Shown piece by piece: positions 30,826 to 35,800 of a stretch of DNA of 35,800 nt (positions are counted from its first letter, which is position 1; each line of letters opens with the position of its first letter). Source of the stretch: Arthrobacter sp. N199823 (GTDB taxonomy: Bacteria; Actinomycetota; Actinomycetes; Actinomycetales; Micrococcaceae); contig NZ_PJIN01000016.1 in NCBI RefSeq assembly GCF_002929705.1, positions 1-35,800 of the forward strand. Reading direction: 5' to 3'. The position numbers were made by a program, and so were the translations under genes. The notes below the pieces were generated by a model that ran no database searches, had not been told where the DNA came from, and saw only the letters and a list, made by a program, of their open reading frames with translations.

Positions 30826-33141
30826 TCAGGGGATAACCGGCATTCCAAGTGATACCTGCCTCATCATCTGGCTCAGCTTTTCTCGTGCAGCGTTGAGGCT
30901 GATTTTTATGCCTTCCAGCTCGCCCAGCCAACCTCGCTGCTCAGCTTCGTTCTTCCTTACCTCGAGGGCTTCAATGAGTTCTTCAAGGCGACGCCGTTGC
31001 GCGGGGTCTGGGCGGAGCATGGGGCATCGGATGCAGGCGTGTTCGTGGATGCAGGGTGTTCCATAGGCTCTGCCGCAGCTGCCGAGTTCGACCTTTCTCT
31101 TCTTGAAGTGTTCGTGGAATTCGTGAATTTCTGTCTCGCTGGGTTCGAGGTAGTCATCTGCCGGCCGCAATGCTCTGCGTCTGTCGAGAAAGCTTCTGAA
31201 ATGCCGGAGGGTGTCTTCGTCGTGGATGGCTGCATAGCCTTGCGTTGTGGCAATGTTTTGATGTCCCATGAGCCTGGCGAGGATGTGTATCGGCAGACCG
31301 GAGGCCAAGGCGGATGTGGCGAAGAGCCTTCGGAAATCATGCGGAGTGAATTTGTAGTCATTTCCGTTCTCGTCTTTGAGGCCGGATCTACTGATTGCGT
31401 CCTTTATGGATTTCCTGACCCACTCGGATGACATGGTTCGACGTTCGCTTCCACTGCGCAGCTGGAATAAGTGGGGGAGGGGCAGTCCGTAAGTGCGCTC
31501 AGCTGAGTCGTAGCGCACGGCCAAAGGTACACGTCCGTCAGGGGTAGATATTCGTCTCTTGACCTGGGCAAAGACGTGAGCAAGTTCCGGAGAGATGAGC
31601 AGTATCCGTTCTCGGTCTGTTTTTGAGGGAACGATCTGGAGTAGAGGCAGTGCTTCGCCGCTTTCGGGGAGCCTGTAGATGGAAAAGGCGTGTGTGGTGA
31701 TCTCAACAAGCTCTTCTATCCGCACGCCGGTCTCACTTAGGGTGTTGATCAGCGCCCAACTCCAGAAACAGTTTTCCTCACGCTGGGTGAGGTCAACTCG
31801 GCGTTCGAAGCAACCTCCTGTGATCCATACGCGGCCTGAGCCGCGGGGATCATTGATTCTGCTCCGACTCATCTCCCGGCGGTGGTAGGTGACTCCGCGA
31901 TATTCGAATTCTTGGCCTTGCTCCGCCGCTGTTCCTGCGGCGAGGAGCGACTGGGCCTCCTTCAGTTCTTGTGCTGTGCTCATGAGGAGCTTCGGCAGCA
32001 GAGGACTCAGAGTCCGAATCCGTTGATGTATGCGGGCTTGGGTTTGCCTCTTGTTCTTGTTGGCCCCGGATGTATCTTCTCGGGTCAGGAAGGAGGGCGC
32101 TGCCCACTCTGCCCAGTAGGCGTCGTCGGTGGCCCAGGAAGCAATATCAAGGTAGAGGCCTCTGACAATAAACAATGTGCGGTGTTTGCCCACAAGGGGG
32201 CCTTGCATGAATCGGCTGAGCCAGGCCCTGCCCTCTTCGAAACTGATTCCAAGGTTTTGGGCTTCAGGGTTGTGGGCTTCGATGTCGAGCCAGAAGTTTT
32301 TGACCAGTTCATAAACCATCCACCGAAGGGTGGAGTAGTCCACGCCGGGTTCTCTGATCTTGAGATAACGTACCAACATGTCGCGGACCCGCTGGCTTCG
32401 GATCCCATAAGAATCGACCATTTCATCAATATCGGGCCGCTTGACCGCGACGAGCTCCAGTAGTCCGGGTATGGAGTTGTCGAATATCCCGAAGTCTTTG
32501 AGCATTGACCAGACATAGGTAAGCCCGTCAGGCTTTTGACCTCTGTTTGTCTGATACTCCCGATATCCGAGCAGATGTTCCGGGCGAAGGTCATATACCG
32601 GCACACCGTTGTGTGCCAGGACTTTTGTCATGACGGTAAGTCCGTTATCGAAGTTCGGAGGCCTGACTTGTAGTGAGGTTCCGTGTTCGGTCATTCGAGC
32701 GAAGAATTCAGGTTCCCTGTTCAAGCGGATTCGGTGGAATCGCGGCTTGGCGTTTCGAAGCCAGGTGTAGCTTGGTCTGATCACGTCCATGGCTATGAGG
32801 TCAGCGATTCCATTCGCCGATTCAAAGGCGGCCCGGTTCAAGTACACGCCCTGCCAGGGGTCGCCGAGTCGGTCTTTCCAGTCATGTCCCGGGTCTTGGC
32901 AGCCGGCATTCTGCCACCGCTGCTGCCAGGACTGGCCCTCGAACAAACTCAATGCCTCCAAAATGAGCCTCAGTCCTCGGAGCGACACGTCGGTGGCGCC
33001 GTCCAGGCCCTCAGCGAGTTCGACCAGTTCGCTCTGCGGCAGTAAAGAAAGGTGAGGGACGGAGTCTTGAGTTTCAGTTGCTGACCGAGCTGGTGCTTCA
33101 ATGGCGGGAAGAGAGGGGACATAGTCCCGGACTATTGCCAT
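30826..33141 (-). CDS. Large tyrosine recombinase (Tn554 TnpB-like)
   Basis: This 771-residue protein has the tyrosine recombinase catalytic residues in TGVRIEELVEI (Arg), HDFRRLF (His-x-x-Arg), LMGHQNIATTQGYAAI (His and Tyr). After the domain comes a Cys/His cluster, CGRAYGTPCIHEHACIRCPM, and a helical tail, both typical of the long TnpB-type integrases of Tn554-like elements. A GGAGG lies before ATG 33141. It overlaps the upstream recombinase gene by ten bases and so is translated with it. The pair should act together in integration and excision. Confidence 0.85.
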   Translation of the reverse strand: MAIVRDYVPSLPAIEAPARSATETQDSVPHLSLLPQSELVELAEGLDGATDVSLRGLRLILEALSLFEGQSWQQRWQNAGCQDPGHDWKDRLGDPWQGVYLNRAAFESANGIADLIAMDVIRPSYTWLRNAKPRFHRIRLNREPEFFARMTEHGTSLQVRPPNFDNGLTVMTKVLAHNGVPVYDLRPEHLLGYREYQTNRGQKPDGLTYVWSMLKDFGIFDNSIPGLLELVAVKRPDIDEMVDSYGIRSQRVRDMLVRYLKIREPGVDYSTLRWMVYELVKNFWLDIEAHNPEAQNLGISFEEGRAWLSRFMQGPLVGKHRTLFIVRGLYLDIASWATDDAYWAEWAAPSFLTREDTSGANKNKRQTQARIHQRIRTLSPLLPKLLMSTAQELKEAQSLLAAGTAAEQGQEFEYRGVTYHRREMSRSRINDPRGSGRVWITGGCFERRVDLTQREENCFWSWALINTLSETGVRIEELVEITTHAFSIYRLPESGEALPLLQIVPSKTDRERILLISPELAHVFAQVKRRISTPDGRVPLAVRYDSAERTYGLPLPHLFQLRSGSERRTMSSEWVRKSIKDAISRSGLKDENGNDYKFTPHDFRRLFATSALASGLPIHILARLMGHQNIATTQGYAAIHDEDTLRHFRSFLDRRRALRPADDYLEPSETEIHEFHEHFKKRKVELGSCGRAYGTPCIHEHACIRCPMLRPDPAQRRRLEELIEALEVRKNEAEQRGWLGELEGIKISLNAAREKLSQMMRQVSLGMPVIP

Positions 33142-34349
33142 TTCGATCCTCCGAACAGTTCGGTCATGTCAGCGGCCGAATATGGGGATGGGTGTTCCTC
33201 GGCAGTCTCCGGCGCATCTTTGGCTGCAGCGCGCGAAGCGAAGTGCTGGTTTACCCGCTGTATTACTTCATCGTCGCGGAGTTTTAGATATGTTTCGGTC
33301 GTGGTGATGTGGGCGTGGCCAAGAAGAGACTGAATGTCTGTGAGGGAGACGCTGGGGTCCCGTGCCAGGCGAACGGCAGCTGTGTGTCTAAAGTCGTGGA
33401 GGGTCCAGTTGGAACCCAACATAGTGTTTATCCGACGGAGAATGCCGCGTGCCGCTTCGTAGTTCAGCGGCCGGTAGGGCTTTCGCAGCGTCCACCAGGC
33501 GGCAACGCCCGACCGGGTGAATTCCTCGGGCAGAGAGTCCTGATACAGCCTGAACCATTGGAAGGCCTCTTGCGACGCGGGGATCCGTTGGACCGCCCCG
33601 GAACCTTTGCGTATTACTGAGATGCATTGCTGCCCAACATCGACCATCCCATTGGTTAGTCCTACAAGCTCAGAAGGCCGTGCCCCGCTGGAGACGTAGA
33701 AGGAAACCAATGCCCGGTCTCTGTCTGTTCCGAGTAAAGCAAAAAGATCCTCGAAGGCCTTATCGGGGATGGAACGGGGCGCCTGAACTGGGACTTTTTG
33801 TCGGTACTCGGCCCGAGGCCCTTGGCGGTAGCTATTTTCAGGATTGTGTTGAGCGCCGAAACGACCGCCGGCGCCGGTTCGTTCCGGCACTGGGTTGAGG
33901 AGAGGTCCGGTCAGCGCTCTGCGGTGGTAATCGTAAAACGAGAAGAGGACCGCGAGATTGTGGTTGATGGTTCGTGGAGAGTATTTATCAGTTAGGTACG
34001 GCTTGCCAGAAACATCGTTGACGGCGGGCAGTGACCGACTCCGACTGCGTGAGTCTTTTGAGGCTTCACGCAGAGATATCACAAAGGCCCGGACATCGTC
34101 GCGGCCTGCTTTGTTCCATTCCTTATCAAAGCCCCAGAGAAATCTGAACCATCTCAGCAGGTCTCGCCCATAAGACTCCACGCTAGATGTGCTCATTCCA
34201 CGTGCCCAGAAATCATGCAGATAGCGCTCTACGCTGAGTATGGGCCTGCCATCAGGCGCCAGGACTTGCCAGTAAGGAGCAGCCTGTATCGATCTGATCT
34301 TCCCTGCAGTGCGTACATTATTGGCAGAATCCTGCTGGCCTGTGCCCAT
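33132..34349 (-). CDS. Tyrosine recombinase (Tn554 TnpA-like)
   Basis: The protein is about 405 residues from ATG 34349, which has GGAG eight bases upstream; a TTG at 34409 is possible but less good. The catalytic set is visible: SGARPSELVGL (Arg), HDFRHTAAVRLA (His-x-x-Arg), LLGHAHITTTETYLK (His and Tyr). The N-terminal SAM-like core-binding domain spans about 35-110 (VERYLHDFWARGMSTSSVES). It is the first gene of the recombinase module and overlaps the 3' end of parB by 32 bases, consistent with insertion of the element at that point. Confidence 0.88.
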   Translation of the reverse strand: MGTGQQDSANNVRTAGKIRSIQAAPYWQVLAPDGRPILSVERYLHDFWARGMSTSSVESYGRDLLRWFRFLWGFDKEWNKAGRDDVRAFVISLREASKDSRSRSRSLPAVNDVSGKPYLTDKYSPRTINHNLAVLFSFYDYHRRALTGPLLNPVPERTGAGGRFGAQHNPENSYRQGPRAEYRQKVPVQAPRSIPDKAFEDLFALLGTDRDRALVSFYVSSGARPSELVGLTNGMVDVGQQCISVIRKGSGAVQRIPASQEAFQWFRLYQDSLPEEFTRSGVAAWWTLRKPYRPLNYEAARGILRRINTMLGSNWTLHDFRHTAAVRLARDPSVSLTDIQSLLGHAHITTTETYLKLRDDEVIQRVNQHFASRAAAKDAPETAEEHPSPYSAADMTELFGGSKWQ

Positions 34350-35685
34350 GGCGGTGACTCCAATGGTCCGTTGGTAGTCCGAGGCTAACCCACTTAGTCC
34401 GGTCAACATATCCCCATTCGATCAGCTTCCCGAGATAGAACGTTGCTTCCGTGCTCGGGTTGCGCCAAACGTCTTTGGGCATCTGCTTTTCGAAGCTGGC
34501 CATGACCATGGCCAGCAGCGCGAACTCGGGTCGCGTCTCGTGGGTGGCCACATGTTCCTTGAAGGGGTTGTAGCCCCAACCGGTGCTTTCCTTCTCGGCC
34601 TTTGCACTCATCAAATCGGCTGCAAGCTCTCCGTCGTAGCTGCGACCGATGTCGTAGAAATTTGTCATCGACAGAACTGAGAAATACTGCCATCCTTTCG
34701 GGGCGGTCTTTCGTGCAAGGAGGTTCTTCACCCATTCGCGGCGAACAGTGGTGGCCGATTCCATGGCTTTATTGTTGGCAATGAGCGTCCGGCGTTCCTC
34801 CTTCTGTTCCTCGCTCATTGGCCCCTTGGCAGTAGTGGAGCTGCTGCCATACTTCTCGGTGTAACCGAATGCCTTCCATCCTTTGATTACCAAGATGACA
34901 GTGCCCCCGTGGTAGGCGCTGCGGATGCCGAAGGCGTTGGCGTCTTCGTCTGTTGCTTCTGTGCCGTCAGCCTTCAACAAGTGGTTCACTCGCGCAATTT
35001 CGGTGTCGTCGGAGTATCCAAGTTCTCCGACATTTTCCAAGCCCTTTGCTTCGTGCGCAGTGACTGCATTCGCCAGTTCCTTTTCGGCTTCGCGCCTGTC
35101 GCGCAGCTGCTGGGCGACGTGGTGAAGCTGGGAAGGTTCATCGGCCAGCACTGATTCAATTTCTTCTGTTGCGTCGGTGTCGTCCGCGAACTCTGCGAAG
35201 ATCAACGCCACCTCGAAATCGTGGCCCTCTTCAAGGGCCTTGATTCCGGCGTCGGAAGATTTGGCCGCGATGCCCTGCTCGACATCGGCCTTGGTACGAC
35301 CCATCTTCTTGGCGATCTTGGCTGCTGGCATTCCCAGCAGTGAAAGCTGCTGGAATGCATCGGCCTGATCGGCATGGCCCAACTCGGCACGCTGGATGTT
35401 TTCCACCACTTGGGTAATGATGCGGTCGGCTTCGTCGGGGCTGTCGATGACAACCACGGGGATGGTGCCAAGCTTTGCTTCGACGGCGGCGAGGGTGCGG
35501 CGCTGGCCCATCAGCACGTGCACGGTGCCGTCAGCCTTGCGGTGGGCAATGACCGGTTCCAGCACACCCAGTTCACGGATGCTGGACACGAACGCCGGGG
35601 TCAGTCCTGCGTCTTTACGGACGTTGGTGTCCACGGTCAGGGTGGTTGGGTCAAGCTGAACCAGTTCCTGTGTTTTCTCGCTCAT
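34318..35685 (-). CDS. parB: ParB/RepB/Spo0J family partition protein, probably altered at its C-terminus
   Basis: This 455-residue protein has the ParB N-terminal domain (GQRRTLAAVEAKLGTIPVVV, ENIQRAELGHADQADAF) and an HTH (GMPAAKIAKKMGRTKADVEQ) that bind parS sites. A long C-terminal region without a known fold follows. The last residues after about 425 (KWVSLGLPTDHWSHRHGHRP) are unlike the helical body and are encoded where the recombinase gene begins, so the native C-terminus has probably been replaced at insertion. AAGGAG precedes ATG 35685. No ParA lies next to it in the window. The 115 bases upstream (35686-35800) show no gene. Confidence 0.85.
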   Translation of the reverse strand: MSEKTQELVQLDPTTLTVDTNVRKDAGLTPAFVSSIRELGVLEPVIAHRKADGTVHVLMGQRRTLAAVEAKLGTIPVVVIDSPDEADRIITQVVENIQRAELGHADQADAFQQLSLLGMPAAKIAKKMGRTKADVEQGIAAKSSDAGIKALEEGHDFEVALIFAEFADDTDATEEIESVLADEPSQLHHVAQQLRDRREAEKELANAVTAHEAKGLENVGELGYSDDTEIARVNHLLKADGTEATDEDANAFGIRSAYHGGTVILVIKGWKAFGYTEKYGSSSTTAKGPMSEEQKEERRTLIANNKAMESATTVRREWVKNLLARKTAPKGWQYFSVLSMTNFYDIGRSYDGELAADLMSAKAEKESTGWGYNPFKEHVATHETRPEFALLAMVMASFEKQMPKDVWRNPSTEATFYLGKLIEWGYVDRTKWVSLGLPTDHWSHRHGHRPAGFCQ

Positions 35686-35800
35686 AATTCTTTGCTCCTT
35701 GTGCGAAGGTGTGGGGTGAGTGGGCGGTGTGACCCGGCCAGCTGCTTACTTTTCTCTCTCTTTCCCCGTTGTTTTTTGGTTGCTGGCAAGCTCGCTTGCT

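Overview
The window looks like part of a conjugative plasmid from a high-GC Gram-positive bacterium, most likely a member of the Micrococcaceae (Arthrobacter and relatives). That placement is an inference from protein families; no rRNA or taxonomic marker gene is present. The plasmid reading rests on a replication protein with a primase-like domain, a ParA-type partition pair, a second ParB, a MobF-type relaxase/helicase and a full set of Gram-positive type IV secretion genes.

Layout. 1-1290: the tail of a small membrane protein gene, then decayed pieces of a Tn3-family transposon (3' end of tnpA, and a broken resolvase). 1291-5229 (minus strand): maintenance block of two small ribbon-helix-helix-like proteins, a Rep-like protein, ParA and a small ParB-like partner, with AT-rich operator-like DNA and an 18-bp palindrome upstream of parA. 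5399-8355: a regulator, an ImmA/IrrE metallopeptidase and a seven-helix MAB_1171c-like membrane protein on the plus strand, meeting a membrane-anchored alpha/beta hydrolase on the minus strand. 8588-19146: one compact plus-strand transfer operon (Maff2-like, VirB6-like, PrgI-like, VirB4, bifunctional peptidoglycan hydrolase, VirB8/TcpC-like candidate, ParA/MinD-like ATPase, RHH protein, zinc-ribbon-like protein, VirD4/TraG coupling protein, DUF4913), closed by a strong terminator.

19228-24396: the relaxase gene lies between two 169-bp inverted repeats. The left copy is split by a 1167-bp element with a 5-bp target duplication and Tn3-like ends. It carries an endonuclease VII-type HNH gene with four Cys-rich tandem repeats. 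This nested insertion is the strongest unusual signal in the window.

24453-30430: accessory and decayed DNA: a coiled-coil protein, a 5'-truncated LA2681-like HEPN gene joined to the tail of a damaged IS3-family element, a secreted protein with a YPVVADPS motif, and a PadR regulator paired with a HAAS-like membrane protein. 30431-34349: a Tn554-like recombinase module (two overlapping tyrosine recombinases and a possible small third gene) overlapping the 3' end of a plasmid parB (34318-35685), which it probably truncated.

How it fits together: Rep and the partition genes maintain the plasmid. The relaxase nicks and unwinds DNA, and the coupling protein hands it to the T4SS powered by VirB4, after the SLT/CHAP hydrolase opens the thick cell wall. 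The rest is cargo gained and lost through several mobile elements. Residue positions, repeat lengths and mismatch counts below were obtained by reading the sequence by eye.
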